This document shows positions 11,347 to 22,622 of a stretch of DNA of 64,000 nt, one piece after another. The DNA comes from Hyposmocoma kahamanoa (taxonomy: Eukaryota; Arthropoda; Insecta; Lepidoptera; Cosmopterigidae). The stretch covers positions 22,537,421 through 22,601,420 of the forward strand of contig NW_020654810.1 of NCBI RefSeq assembly GCF_003589595.1. Reading direction: 5' to 3'. The notes beneath the pieces were generated by a model. That model saw only the letters and a program-made list of their open reading frames with translations, did no database searches and was not told the DNA's origin. The position numbers and the translations under genes were made by a program. Position 1 is the first letter of the stretch; every line of letters starts with the position of its first letter.

Positions 11347-12666
11347 TTTATGAAAGCTATGAACAGGCGTGTAGCATACCACTAGACGCAGGACTTTTCG
11401 GCCCCACGCTTGGAACCATGCTAGTCTATGAAATCAATTTATTTTACGTATTTTATTTATGTTAACAATCATAATTACAAACACTTTACACTTGGCACTA
11501 AAAAGGTATCTATCAAAAATATCGAGAATATAACCAGAAATAGAGACGAAATGGCATTTAATTTGTTTGAAAACTATTCGCCATATCATTACCGTGACAA
11601 CTGCGCTCTGATTGGCTAGCCCGAGTTCGAAACAATTGACGGGTGTCGTCAATGGGTGTCGTCAACTGTTTCACTTCAAATCGATCGGTTAACTTGAGCT
11701 TTGCTATAATGGACGAAAATTGCAAAATTACATATTTAATATTTAATTACCGATGAAATTTGATTCTGTTTGTTTTGTAATTAGATGTTTCGCTGTTTTT
11801 CCCACACCACCGAATGCAACAGCACGGCATTGTTAGAGATATTATCTTTATTACAATAAATACAGAATATTTTTTGGAATATACGGAGTCGTACACACAG
11901 GTCAGTAGTTGGCCTGTCTATATTTCAGTGCAAACGGGAGTTGATATTTATAAGAGCTGTATCGCTAATGTGTTACCAGGAATATATGGCCCTTATTTCG
12001 TCTCTATTTCTTTATTACTCGATGATTCGGCATAACAGTGAAGGTGTTGAATCCATCACTTTGAAAAATATATGTAGTAATTGAGGATATACACTGATTA
12101 CTATACAGTGTGAAAACACGATTTCTAAAAATTTTCACTATAAAAAAAATACAAACTTACCTCGAAATTTTTAAATCTAATTATAATTAAATTTTTTATT
12201 ACAACTGAATTAAATAGAACAGTAAACTATACGATATACATTTTTCAAATGGTTTTAATATCCTTTGTAAAAAAATATTCTGAAATAAGCCTTGCCGCTC
12301 GACCTAAGTAAAATGAACCATATTAGTGCGGGGAAAAATTGAATTCGAACTGACGTGGTATTAACTCTTAATACTCGGTAAATACAGATAGTTTTATCAG
12401 TGTGCTAAATAAAGTACTACATTGTTTTATTAGGTTTGAAATTATGTCATTGCAAACGATTTGACACCAGAGCTCGTCACGAGTTTGCAATAACCTTGGC
12501 CTGAGTGTAACATACTACGTTTATCTTTAAAGATTGGGAAAGATATCACAATTAGGAAATGAACTTTTCGACATCGGTTTTAGCGTGAGTAGTGCCCCGA
12601 AGGGAATTCCGTTGCTCTGCTATGTTATAGAGGTAATTGGTGTGGATGTTGGGCATTTTTCTAATG

Positions 12667-13372
12667 ATGCCAAGTATCGGGACAAATAAGTTGTGCGCCT
12701 GGTAATAACCTACACGCCAGTCCAAATAATAATAATAATAATAATAATATATTTATTTCAGACAACTATTTGGTCCACATGTGTTAGTAACAACTTTAAA
12801 TCGCACAGATCTGAGGGCACCCTGAGACGTAAGTTGATAAGTCTTATGTGCCTGTAATTTCACGAGCACCCTTAGTGCGTGTTCCCATTGTGTCGTAACG
12901 TTTTATTTATCGTGAGACGACTGTCGCGTCTAGCCAGTCCCATGCCACGAGGAAAAAAATATATTGTAACTATGTCGTGGACATTTATTTTATCGTTGAA
13001 CGACTGTTGTGTCTAGCTGTTCCCACTAGATCGTGATGACAATTTATCGGTTCACAGCAGCCGCCTTATCGTTTGCACGACAGAATCGTTTGAAGCTGCG
13101 ATTATCTGTCGTCACGTTTTTATAGTGACGTTTTATTTATCGTTGGACGACTGTCGTTCTAGCTCTTCCCATTGTCACGACAGTAGGTCGTCGTAACTTC
13201 AAAAAAGTCGTAAACGACAGTTGATCGTGTTGTTCTATGTGTGAACAACTTGGTTTAAATATACATAACACTTTAAACTGCACGACTATCTGTGGTCACG
13301 ACATAATGGAAACGCGCCCTTAAACTTCGAAACCGGTAATGTTCACATGGTAATGTCAGAAATACCCATAGA
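12667..13372 (+). repeat. Repeat A copy split by the 445-bp MITE
   Basis: Left part 12667-12874 carries the head and central block with an (AAT)n expansion at 12724-12748. The right part from 13320 carries cgaaaccggtaatg onward and is eroded. Confidence 0.65.
12875..13319. mobile_element. PIF/Harbinger-like MITE (445 bp) with internal triplication
   Basis: Ends are imperfect inverted repeats (GTGCGTGTTCCCATTGTGTCG left; complement of GACATAATGGAAACGCG right). TTA flanks both sides (12872-12874 and 13320-13322; the match extends to CCCTTA). It splits a repeat A copy in its cacccttaccctt segment. Inside, a block with gttttatttatcgt followed by gacgactgt and tctagc occurs three times (about 12900, 12985 and 13130). 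Confidence 0.7.
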
Positions 13373-13689
13373 ATCTTCAACTACAGAGCATCGGTCTGGA
13401 TCAGTTGTTAGCAGTAGGTCCTAGCAATTAGCTCTATGAGACTCAACATCTGGGATCCTTGTGGCGCCACTGACAAACTGGGAAAGGCTTAGCGTTCACG
13501 CAAGTTTTCGCTTCTCTCTCCCAGCATGATTGGTCGTCTGGTATAGGAACAACCATTCTTGATGGTGTGCATTAAAGTTCCCCAGAATGACTAGTGGCGC
13601 CGCTGAGTACCTGTGCTGAGCCTCATCAGACATATCGCTCAGATATTGGAACAACTTGGTCGTCTCCTGATCTCTACTGTGCGAGCGGT

Positions 13690-14180
13690 AGACACAACAG
13701 TGCTAAAATTTGAGAGTGCTTGGAGAATCGACGAGTGACGTAGATGGGAGTCCGGGTAGTGTCACAAAGAAATATTGATGATTCTTCATAAATCTATTAC
13801 AGCAGTTGCTTACGACGACAAAAGATCTGTTGCAAACGCATAGAGGAATTCGTAAGATCTGCCGATCGAAAGATATCGATCTATTGGTCTATTGGAAGAG
13901 CGGTGGCCCTAGTTTGGAATGCAGTTTCAAGTACTGTCAGATCAAAGGAACTTTTCTGTGCGTTCGATCTTTGTATTAATAATTAAATCAAACTGGTGGA
14001 GTATTTTCACAACAAATAAATGAAGATCATGGTACTCGTAGTAAAGCATCATGATTTTAAAGTAATATATAAAAAGAACATGTTACAAACATAGAATCTT
14101 AATTATTAAACAAAGATCGAACACTTAAAAAAATTCACTTCGATCCGGCTGTATTCGAACCAATGTCTCCAGCAATCGGG
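13690..14180. repeat. Scrambled SINE B and repeat X fragments
   Basis: A piece of X (13700-13770, + strand) is followed by a degraded B copy (13800-13990, + strand) and the tRNA-like part of another on the minus strand (ggctgtattcgaaccaatg near 14144-14162). Confidence 0.5.
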
Positions 14181-14794
14181 TATAATCCAGCAGGTCGAGG
14201 CGCATTTATTCGACACAAATGTCATCGCGCTTACCCCGCGTTGCCTTGTTGACCGACTTCAAAAAAGGAAGAGGTTCTCAATTCGACTGTATGTTCTTTT
14301 TTTGTATGTTTGTTACGCGATAACTTCGGTATTTGTGAACCGATTTTTATTGTTCTTTTTTTGTTGGAAAGGGGGTACTTCCATAGTGGTCCCATTTCAT
14401 TTTTAAGAAAATCATCCACCTTGAAGGGTGGCTGTTCACGCATGAAGATTCATTTTTACAAATAGCGCCTAACTTTAATTTAGGAGCAATTACTTTAATG
14501 GCTTAGAATAATAACGCATAGAATGATAGTTTCATATCAAACGAACTGTCACAAGTGAGGCAAAAACCAAATTCATGTAGGCGTAAGCAACTTGTAACTA
14601 CGCTCGTCGGCACGCACACAAATATACAAATAATGATGCCATGGAATAACATTTTCCTCAAAAGTGGGGAAATTGTATCTTGCTTAACTCATCATTAAGT
14701 TAAAGGTGCCTACAGATTTGCCCGACATTGTCGATCAGGTGCCTACAGATGTGCTCGGTTTTGTCGATGAAAAACGAATATAGCACTTATTTGT

Positions 14795-15320
14795 AAATCC
14801 AAGATGGCGGACACGATTTTTCAAAATATGCTATATGGGTATCCTTTTCGAGGTATTTGGGGATGCTCATTACGAATATGCACTCATTTCTAAATCCAAG
14901 ATGGCGGACACGAGTTTTCAAATAAATGCAATATGGGTATCATTTTCGAGGTACTTGGGGGTGCTCATTACGAATGTGGCACTCATTTCTAAATCCAAGA
15001 TGGCGGGCACGATTTTTTCAAAAAAATGCTATGTGGGTATCATTTTCGAGGTATTTGGGGATGCTCAATGTGAATATGGCACTATTTGTAAATCCAAGAT
15101 GGCGGTCACGATTTTTCAAATAATGGCAAGTTGGGTATCGTTTTCGAGGTATTTGGGGGTGCTCATTACGAATATTGCTTTTGTTTGAACTGTCGTGTTT
15201 GCCATCTTGGATTTAGAAATGAGTGCCATATTTGTATTGAACATTCCCAAACATCTCGAAAACGATACCCAACTTGCCATTATTCGAAAAATCGCGCCCG
15301 CATCTTGGATTTAGAAATAA
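14795..15320. repeat. 97-99 bp tandem repeat with an inverted partner, inside the P-like element
   Basis: The block AAATCCAAGATGGCGG starts at 14795, 14892, 14991 and 15090, giving a unit of 97-99 bp. The same unit then runs in the opposite direction (catcttggatttagaaa near 15203 and 15300). The array is therefore a large imperfect palindrome. A 99-bp unit keeps reading frames open, which explains a spurious 117-codon frame at 14835-15188. Confidence 0.85.
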
Positions 15321-15905
15321 GTGCCATATTCGAAACCTAACACCGAAAATGCCATAAGCAAACATTAAAGAAAATAACTGTTAAAATAGATTAAAAAATC
15401 GCTTAAGAATGCTCCCCTTTTAAGAAAATAAAATATTTTAATATAAAATATTTCGCTTGAGTTACGAAAAGAAAGACATATAATAAGCTATCAAAGTTGT
15501 ACTGGTGGTGCCAACACTATAGTAGAAACAAATATATAAGTACTGTAAATTTGTTGCAATATGTGCTCCAATTCAAATAAAATTAAAATAAATAATTATT
15601 CAATAAAGCATGAACGCAGAGCCGTTAAAAGTATTATAAAATAATTAAGTGTCCCAATCACTTACAGGAGTTAACGAAAACATTTAATGTTTATTAAAGT
15701 AAATATTAGTTCAAGATGCGCAAATAAATCTAAATTACAGGCACCACTAAAATTTACGTAATATAATTATTTTGATGCAGAATAGCAAAATGGGGAGAAA
15801 AAAAATTCGTTACTTTGCAACACTTTCGTATCTTGTTGCCGCGAAATTATTTTTCTGTTTTAGTGAATATTTACATAAAAATATGAGTTGAAACGCATTA
15901 CTTAC

Positions 15906-15982
15906 TTGTGGAATGCGATGTTAGTGTCTATTTTATGTTTGTCTGTTGTATTTTTACACCCATTTACCGCACATTTCGTCAT
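15906..15982 (-). pseudogene. THAP-type zinc-finger first exon of a P-like transposase
   Basis: The minus-strand ATG at 15982 opens MTKCAVNGCKNTTDK and continues to NIAFHK, where a strong donor (AA|GTAAGT) occurs at 15905. The C-x4-C pair and the later FH fit the start of a THAP (C2CH) DNA-binding domain, which forms the N-terminus of P-element transposases. The second half of the finger would be on the next exon, which is absent. A paralogous copy lies at 61820-61873. Confidence 0.65.
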
Positions 15983-16354
15983 TTTTAGCAAAAAATTTTG
16001 GAGCTGTTCGCGGTGCAATATGACCTTGAGCACTAACAGCCCGCGCGCTCCTGGGACGCGTTTGGAACCCTCTAACTTGCCTCACTTAGCGTGTGCGGGC
16101 TAGGTTTCTATGCGTTATTATTCTAAGTTTAATGGTTGATTTTGCTATTTCTCCAATTCAAAGCGTTTTTCTCTCAATATACTTTGAGTAGTGAGAACCG
16201 ATTTTTATTATCTCCAGTGTCAAGTCCTGTATAGTGGCGAACTAGAGGATATTTCAATAAAACTTAGCAAATAGGCGTAATTCCACGTACTTTTGAGGTC
16301 GGTTTTTTAGTATTCTGTACTGAGATTATTTAGCTTTTACGTTTTTAACTTAAA

Positions 16355-16475
16355 TGAGCGTCCCGGGCACGTGGGCGAGCTTGGCTTGAATTTGGTCGAC
16401 ACGGCTGTCACCGAGTGGAGTCCACGGCGGCTCGCGCGCGGCGGCCGCGCGGTTGTATTATTCAGAGGAATTTAA
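16355..16475. promoter_or_regulatory. GC-rich island 12.7 kb upstream of the large coding exon
   Basis: A compact GC-rich segment (ggctcgcgcgcggcggccgc near 16430-16455) follows directly after a repeat D copy. It might hold a 5' non-coding exon or promoter for the host gene, or be the end of an unrecognised element. Nothing in the sequence decides between these. Confidence 0.2.
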
Positions 16476-16904
16476 ATGTTGTTGCCTAGTAAATAGAATT
16501 CAGATTCGCCATTTATGTACATGAAGGCGTGGTAACTGAGCTAGTGGAGTAATTTCACTAAAAAATATGGCGGTGAGACACCCTGACATTCAATAAAGCT
16601 TAATAGAATCTTTATTTAAGTGCAAATGAGTTTTGATAGCATTGTTTCAACCTCTGAAAAGACTAGTAACAGTAATTAAATAGCGTTCGGTTATCGTCGT
16701 ACTGTAATTAGGTTTTCAGAAAATATAAATGCTAATAAGCTCGTGTCCAAATTATGTTTTTATATGTAACCGGAAAGAATCAGACGGCCCAATCAATCGG
16801 ATCGTCTGATTCGGGTGGACGCCCACAGACAATTTCGAAATGAAGAAATTCTTTTTTAATATCGTAAATACATTACCGGCCGTGGCGCATAAGTTTTTAA
16901 GCTT

Positions 16905-17058
16905 GCCACTGCACCCGTCACCCTGAGACATAAATTTACACGTCTCATGTGCCCGTAATTCCACTACCACCCTTATCCTTCAAAACCGAAACGCAGTAAT
17001 GCTTACATTAATGCTTGGTGGCAGAAATAGGCAAGTTGGCACTTTCCTTGACTACTAA
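16905..17058 (+). repeat. Repeat A copy, 3' two thirds
   Basis: Starts gccactgcacccgtcaccctgag and ends with gcagaaataggcaagttggcac. The hairpin reads cagtaatgcttacattaatg, partly broken. Confidence 0.75.
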
Positions 17059-17807
17059 AAAACGTAATCTGATGACACTTCGTCATCATTTTAATAGAAT
17101 TAATTACAATAGATTCTTTACAAAGCAAAGAACACCTAAACTATTGAGAAGTTACGTCTGTAATTTTACCAACTGGCGAATACACAATGACTTACCGTCA
17201 GCCTTGTTTAAAATATAGGTATATGTGCCAGTATCTGTATGTACGAGCAGTGCTGTGCCGATTTTGATGTAAATAAGCCCAAAAAGAATGTGTTTTAAGA
17301 ATGTGGCCATTGGTTTAAACTCGGTCGAATTGCATTGGTAAGTAAACATTTGGTTTCACTATGTTACTTTACATATGTAGTACAGGTATCCACAATTTTT
17401 TTATAAATCAAATAGGTGCTGGATTATGTAGAATATGTAATATTTATGACAAACGCGTACCATCGTCGATTACGTCATCGCTCAACATCAAGTGATATTT
17501 TTAATAGCGTGTTTGTTATATTAAAAAGAAAACTGTATTCGAATTGCTTATACACACTATACAGAGTTTTGGTTGTAAATGTTTAAAAGAGTTATTGTTG
17601 TTTGTGTCGTAAACTAGAGATGATGGGAAAGAAATAAAAATGGTTTTTTTTTTTTCATTCATAATGTGTTAATGGCAATAATTTTATTTTCGATTTTTTC
17701 GATACTAAACAACCTTTTGAAAATGAGTTACCCTGTATATATGTATTACAATTGAAATTTTTTGTTTTATGCCAGAAAACAACATAAATTTGCGTTTCTT
17801 TTTTTAT

Positions 17808-18098
17808 AACATCAAGTGACAGGAAGAACAAGTCACGTAAGTAAACGACACGTAACGAAAAGTAAGCTACATGCCTGTCCATAACAGTGGCAGTGACACC
17901 AGAGCTTTAAATGGCAAAGGTCTGAAGGGCACTGCGCCCGTCACACTGAGACATAAGTTGACAAGTCCCATGGACCTTTAATTTCACCAGCACCCTTGCC
18001 CTTCAAAACCGGAACACAATAATGCTAACATTACTGCTTGGCGGCTGAAATAGGTAAGGTGGCAGTACTTCCCTGGACTCTTCCACAACTGCTGCTTA
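17808..18098 (+). repeat. Repeat A copy, complete
   Basis: Includes the outer head (acatcaagtgacaggaagaac), cctgtccataacagt, the central block, hairpin and cttccctggac end. Confidence 0.75.
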
Positions 18099-18614
18099 AA
18101 ATTCTCGTATAAGTCTAAATTTGCAAAATCGTTCAGCGGAAGTTTGTACAAATTACGTGACTAAAACTAAAATTTTTATAGATTTTTTTTTAGAATTTGT
18201 AATAACGAACAACCATAAAAATTGTGTTTTGCAAATTATCACTTCACATTATTTGGCCACAGACATGCGTGAGCGCATAAATCCTCCAAATTTTCACTAA
18301 CCGCATTAAATTAACTATAACAAATCCCTTGGTGTTTGTATTTGGGTTAGATAACGTCGCATGGTGTAATGGCGTCGCGAACCGATTTCCATCACGTTCA
18401 GACTTTCGAGAAAGCTTTGCGTGAGCTGCGTGTACTCCAAATTTTGTGATTGCATGAGAAAACGTTCCTATAATCAAATATTGTACTGTACTCGTCTAAA
18501 ACTCCGAGCAAATTTCTATCTCACATTTTGCATTGGTCATAAATAATATTAATAATTGGAAATAAAAGTATGTTTTCCGATATAAATTGAGCTTATGTTT
18601 TTTCCAAACTCTAA

Positions 18615-18779
18615 GGGTCGTATTCTAGAACTTTACTCAATGCTCAAGTCAGGATTTGAGTATGGTTTAAAGCACTCGTAATCATACTCAAGTCCCTGCC
18701 ATTAGGGTCGTATTTCCAGTGCTTGTGTTGCCAGTGCAATCCTGACTTGAGCATTGAATAGAGTTCTAGAATACGACCC
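18615..18779. mobile_element. PIF/Harbinger-like MITE (165 bp)
   Basis: The long inverted ends (about 45 bp) start GGGTCGTATTCTAGAACT on both strands. They are flanked by TAA at 18612-18614 and 18780-18782. A third copy of the gggtcgtatt motif lies in the middle near 18713, so one arm is partly duplicated. Confidence 0.8.
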
Positions 18780-18799
18780 TAAATCTCGGACGCACTTCG

Positions 18800-19630
18800 G
18801 ATGTCGCTTGTGTATTTATACCCTGGTCTGGCCACACAGGCGGCCGCCTCTGCATAAGTCCAATTCTAATCCGAGATATTACGAATATCGCTTGTACACC
18901 CAGAGATAAAATGATCCCTCTGACAATTTTTACCGTTATTTCTTTAGTTAGTTAGTGTGCAGACGCTCTTATGGTCATGACTGACTGAGATGATAGAGTC
19001 ATCAACCAGTTACGTCTAATATTAACACTCTCTCTACTAATACTCTATGTATATTTACAAAAGTTATTAATTCAAATATCTTATTTTTAATGTCCCAAAG
19101 TCAATCCAATTTACATTACAAACGCTTTGGAAAATATTTTATTTTAAACATATGAATTTTTCTAATTAAGGGAATTAGAAAATAAAATAAAACATATTAA
19201 GAAGTGGTACTGCAGTCTTATGACCGCTATGGATTTTTCATCTGGATCTCAAAGTGATGGTACGGAAAAATAGTCTAATTTCCAATCAATCGCGAAAGTC
19301 TAATCTTTAACTTTTGTACATGGAAGAGGCGAGAGTCTAAAATAGGTATCCGAAATATAATAATCCGATACAGCACGTTACTTGAATCTGGGTCCGTGTC
19401 TCCGGCCGACTTTGCCATTGCTGGGGAATACGACATCACCTACTTAAAAATTCAAAATCTCTCAGGAGATATACCAGGGAGTTCTTTGTCCCCGGGACAA
19501 TACCCAGAATAAACTCTATACCAAAATTAGTCGTACTGGCAATCAGGGACCGCCTACATTGCTAACTTCTGGACTATGCTCGTCTCTGGTTAAATGAAAG
19601 AACAATATTATCACTTTTTACATAAATATA
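18800..19630. other. Unassigned, no gene seen
   Basis: Slightly GC-richer near 18800-18860. Otherwise AT-rich and single-copy within the window. Confidence 0.5.
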
Positions 19631-19632
19631 GT

Positions 19633-19938
19633 ATCTTAGTAGCAGTAGAGCTCCTTGTGAGGAGTTCGTCCAAGGAAGTACTGCCACCTTACCTATTTCT
19701 GCCGCCAAACAGTAACGTCAGCGTTACTGTGTCCCGGGGTTACTGTGTACTGTGTACGGGTACTTGTGAAATTACAGGCACGTGGGACTTGACAATCTAC
19801 GTCTCAGGGTGACGGGCGCAGTGGCAGTGCCCCTCAGATCTCTGCAATTTAAAGCTCTGAGTGGCCCTGCAACTGCTATGGACAGGCGTGTAGCTTACCA
19901 TCAGGCGCACGACTTGTTCGTTCCGTGACTTGATATTG
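19633..19938 (-). repeat. Repeat A copy, complete
   Basis: From gcagtagagctccttgtgagg to the head cgcacgacttgttcgttccgtgacttgatatt. An extra tactgtgtactgtgtacgg expansion lies near 19740-19760. Confidence 0.8.
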
Positions 19939-19939
19939 C

Positions 19940-20630
19940 AAAATATATATGTAGATTTACAAGTACAAAAGATATAATCGAAAACTTTTTTAAATTTTTG
20001 TTTTTTCACTCGTTCTTTAAAATTCGTATTTTGACATTTATCTACGCCCTTTCTTCCCCGAAGTATAGATATTTTTATCTTCTTCTTACCGTATCAATGG
20101 CGTACAATATAATGCTTCCCATCGTGGTAAAAGGGTTTGCAAATGGCGCAAGGTGCTCACCGATTGTTCCCATGGTGCGTCAGGGTACAGGGTTTATTTA
20201 ATCATGTAATTCATGGTTCCTTTAATTACCTCTGCGCCTTTTCACGATGAACGCCACATTGATCTAGAACCTGCGCACGGGTCGTTTTGTAACGCGCGTT
20301 GCTTCAGCCTTGCTGATTTATTTGTTTTTGCGGCATAATTAAATTTTATAGCTTCGATCCAATTTACTTATTGTATCTTTGACAATAAAAAGCAATGGTA
20401 GCCAAGTGAGAAAGCGGTAGTTTGTCATTTGAGGGCACGACGAACGGTTGAGTACATGTGACTCCATGTGCCTACGCTACGACAAAAAAATTAAGCAATG
20501 CAACATAAACTTTATCTTCTATTAGATTTCTTTAAGGCGAGATATTTTAACGCGAGCCTAGATTTTAGAAGGTGAGGTGTGGGGGCCGCCTGTCGCGTGC
20601 CGTAATTCGCGCGCTGTAAATTACTACGAA
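19940..20630. other. Unassigned, no gene seen
   Basis: Contains a GC-rich patch (20570-20620) and short frames without protein character. Confidence 0.5.
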
Positions 20631-20639
20631 TAAAGATAA

Positions 20640-20970
20640 TAAAGATAAAGATAAATTTATTCCAATATAACTTAATTTAATACAATACAATTAAAACAAA
20701 TGTACATAAAGCTATTATAGTATTAAAATAAGCATTAAGAAGGGAATCTAAATTATGCATTCTTCATAGTAAAACTATAATTTTTTTAGTTTAATATTAG
20801 AACCTAATGTGTAATTGCGATGCGTAGACGAAGTAAATGTGTACATGTATTTTGGGCATATTTCTTTATATTACAGCATAAAAAGAGATTTTTTCTATAT
20901 TTAACAATAAAATAATTAGCACTTATATATTAATGGTTACCTATATAAAAATAATTATGAAACAACTTCC
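20640..20970 (-). repeat. SINE family C, head lost
   Basis: Body matches 40905-41225. The 3' end is a (AAAGAT)n-type tail at 20627-20655. The tRNA-like head is absent on the right. Confidence 0.7.
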
Positions 20971-21263
20971 AGCAGCCCTCTGTTTCATTGTAAGTGAATG
21001 AACAAAATAAGAACAGGCGAAGAAAATTTGACACAGAACCGACGTCGATAAGCGCCCGATGGCAACTGACGGGACAGCGGCGGGCGGCGCTGCGTGTCGT
21101 TTTAGTCGTGCAAATTTTAGAATAAATGTGATTTAATACCTAATAAGGGTTTAAGTTGAAAACCAAAATTTACCAGATTCTTTGTAGTACTTAAAGAGAA
21201 ATATCTCCATATAAAAATTATGTACAAAGTTAGATATTTTATTCTTAAATAATTCGTTTTAGA

Positions 21264-21491
21264 CATTGACTTACAATTATATGGACGTCGGGTCCGCGCT
21301 AAAAAGTGTCCGCACTTGTAAGGCGCTAAAATCGTATACAGAGCGCGACACTCCGCTTTAGTCTTCACTTGTTCTACTGACAGCGCGATACTGCGATGAC
21401 ATTACAATTTAAATTTCGAATAGGTTGACTTGGGACATTTTTTTCGTGGTTTTTGTATTAGACCCGTCGTCCATTTATTTGTAAGTCAATG
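21264..21491. mobile_element. 228-bp MITE, copy 2
   Basis: Same length and ends as the copy at 143-370, differing by a handful of substitutions. The 8-bp duplication GTTTTAGA lies at 21256-21263 and 21492-21499. Confidence 0.88.
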
Positions 21492-21499
21492 GTTTTAGA

Positions 21500-22460
21500 C
21501 GTTTATTTTAGCCTGTTTCAGGATTTTATATGATCGGTTAAAGTACCTCCTATCGTGTAAGTAATTAGCACATTCTTTAGACAATGTCCTTACGTGTGTC
21601 GTATATTTTTTGTAAGGCTGTTATTTAATATTAAATACCTAAACCATTTAATCTAGCAAAACAGTTTTTCCCGCTCGTCCTCCGCCGATTCGTCTTAAAC
21701 AAAAAATGCGTAGCCCGTCACAGCAAGGATTTGTTCTTGTTTTGTTAGAATAAATGTATACTTTATTTCGTAGAATATATGTTCTATATTACATTGCATT
21801 TTATAAAGTGCTACCGGTGCGGCGATTTTTTATCTGTTTGATAAAAAAACGGGGGTTATATCTGAAAAAATAGTTTCATTTTATATACGTAAGTAAAGAT
21901 TAAAATTAAATGCTCGTATAAGGGTGATTTTTTAAGTTAGTTTCCTCTACCTAATTTCGGGGGCAATTTTTATTATTTAAGTATTCGGGTATAGATATTA
22001 TCGTGAAATATTAAATAACATTTCAGGATACTACCGTCGAATATTAAATAATACTACAATATGCAAATAATAAAAATTGCCACCGAAATTAGGTAGAAGA
22101 AACTAACTCGAAAATGATCCAGTTTCATTACTTCTAATTAGTTAAAATATTCATTTATTTTTCCTAAAATCTCTCAATACATTGAGTAACACTAATTACT
22201 CCAAATACAAACAACATCTACTGACAATGCGAAGAATAACGACTAATAATATCCCAAAGAAGTGTTAAAATAACATAACATGATCAGAACGGCCGGTAAT
22301 TTCACGGTACGACCATCGTACGTGGAATGCGCGGGCGCAGCGCGAGGGAAACGGTAAGTAGGTATTTAGGCGAAACGTGTAACATTCATACGTTGCGAGA
22401 TGGATGACGGATTTGCTGTATCAGTGTAAGTTGCGGCCTAGTTGTGCGAATACTTACTTT
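21500..22460. other. AT-rich, unassigned
   Basis: A block near 21950-22110 (accctaatttcgg / ccgaaattaggtag, with repeated atattaaata) forms a diffuse inverted repeat of about 160 bp and is weakly similar to 33920-34030 and 38225-38345. Confidence 0.45.
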
Positions 22461-22519
22461 TCATATCGATGGACCGTATTCAATTCCCAGCTGAGTCTTT
22501 TTAAAATCATGTACGTACG

Positions 22520-22622
22520 GCAGCAAACCAAGTTCTAACACTAAAGAATATTCCTTTGATCCAGCTGGATTCGAACCAGCGCCTTCAGCATACCGTCTGG
22601 CGCTCTCCCAACTCTGCCGCCC
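22520..22622 (-). repeat. SINE family B-like tRNA head
   Basis: Box B complement GGATTCGAACC at 22567-22577 and cataccgtctggcgctctc. Only the tRNA-like part is present. Confidence 0.6.

Larger units (their letters stand above)
6125..12030 (+). repeat. Repeat X, copy 3, split by the nested LINEs
   Basis: Segments 6125-6391 and 11347-12030 together match copy 1 in reverse across the LINE insertion point. The block cgagtatataaccagaaatag to caactgtttcacttc occurs in both segments, so this copy carries a partial duplication of its interior. A fragment of the same family (gagagtgcttggagaatcgacgag) is at 13700-13770. Confidence 0.7.
14502..16127 (-). mobile_element. P-superfamily-like DNA transposon, internally deleted (1626 bp)
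   Basis: Perfect terminal inverted repeats of 22 bp begin CTTAGAATAATAACGC at 14502 and end at 16127. They are flanked by exact 8-bp duplications TTTAATGG (14494-14501 and 16128-16135). An 11-bp subterminal inverted repeat, AAGTGAGGCAA, lies at 14553-14563 and, inverted, at 16077-16087. An 8-bp duplication plus 11-bp subterminal inverted repeats is the known architecture of P elements. A THAP-like first exon on the minus strand near 15906-15982 supports this. The interior is replaced by a tandem and inverted array. The host is a repeat D copy whose uninterrupted form is seen at 57393-57850 and 45535-45790. Confidence 0.8.
14243..16335 (+). repeat. Repeat D copy split by the P-like element
   Basis: Left part 14243-14501, right part 16128-16335. 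Joined, they follow the order of the copy at 57393-57850. Confidence 0.8.

Noticed and set aside
14835..15188. 117-codon open frame on the + strand
   Set aside because: It is produced by the roughly 99-bp tandem array, whose unit is near a multiple of three. The translation just repeats and the same DNA is non-coding in related copies.
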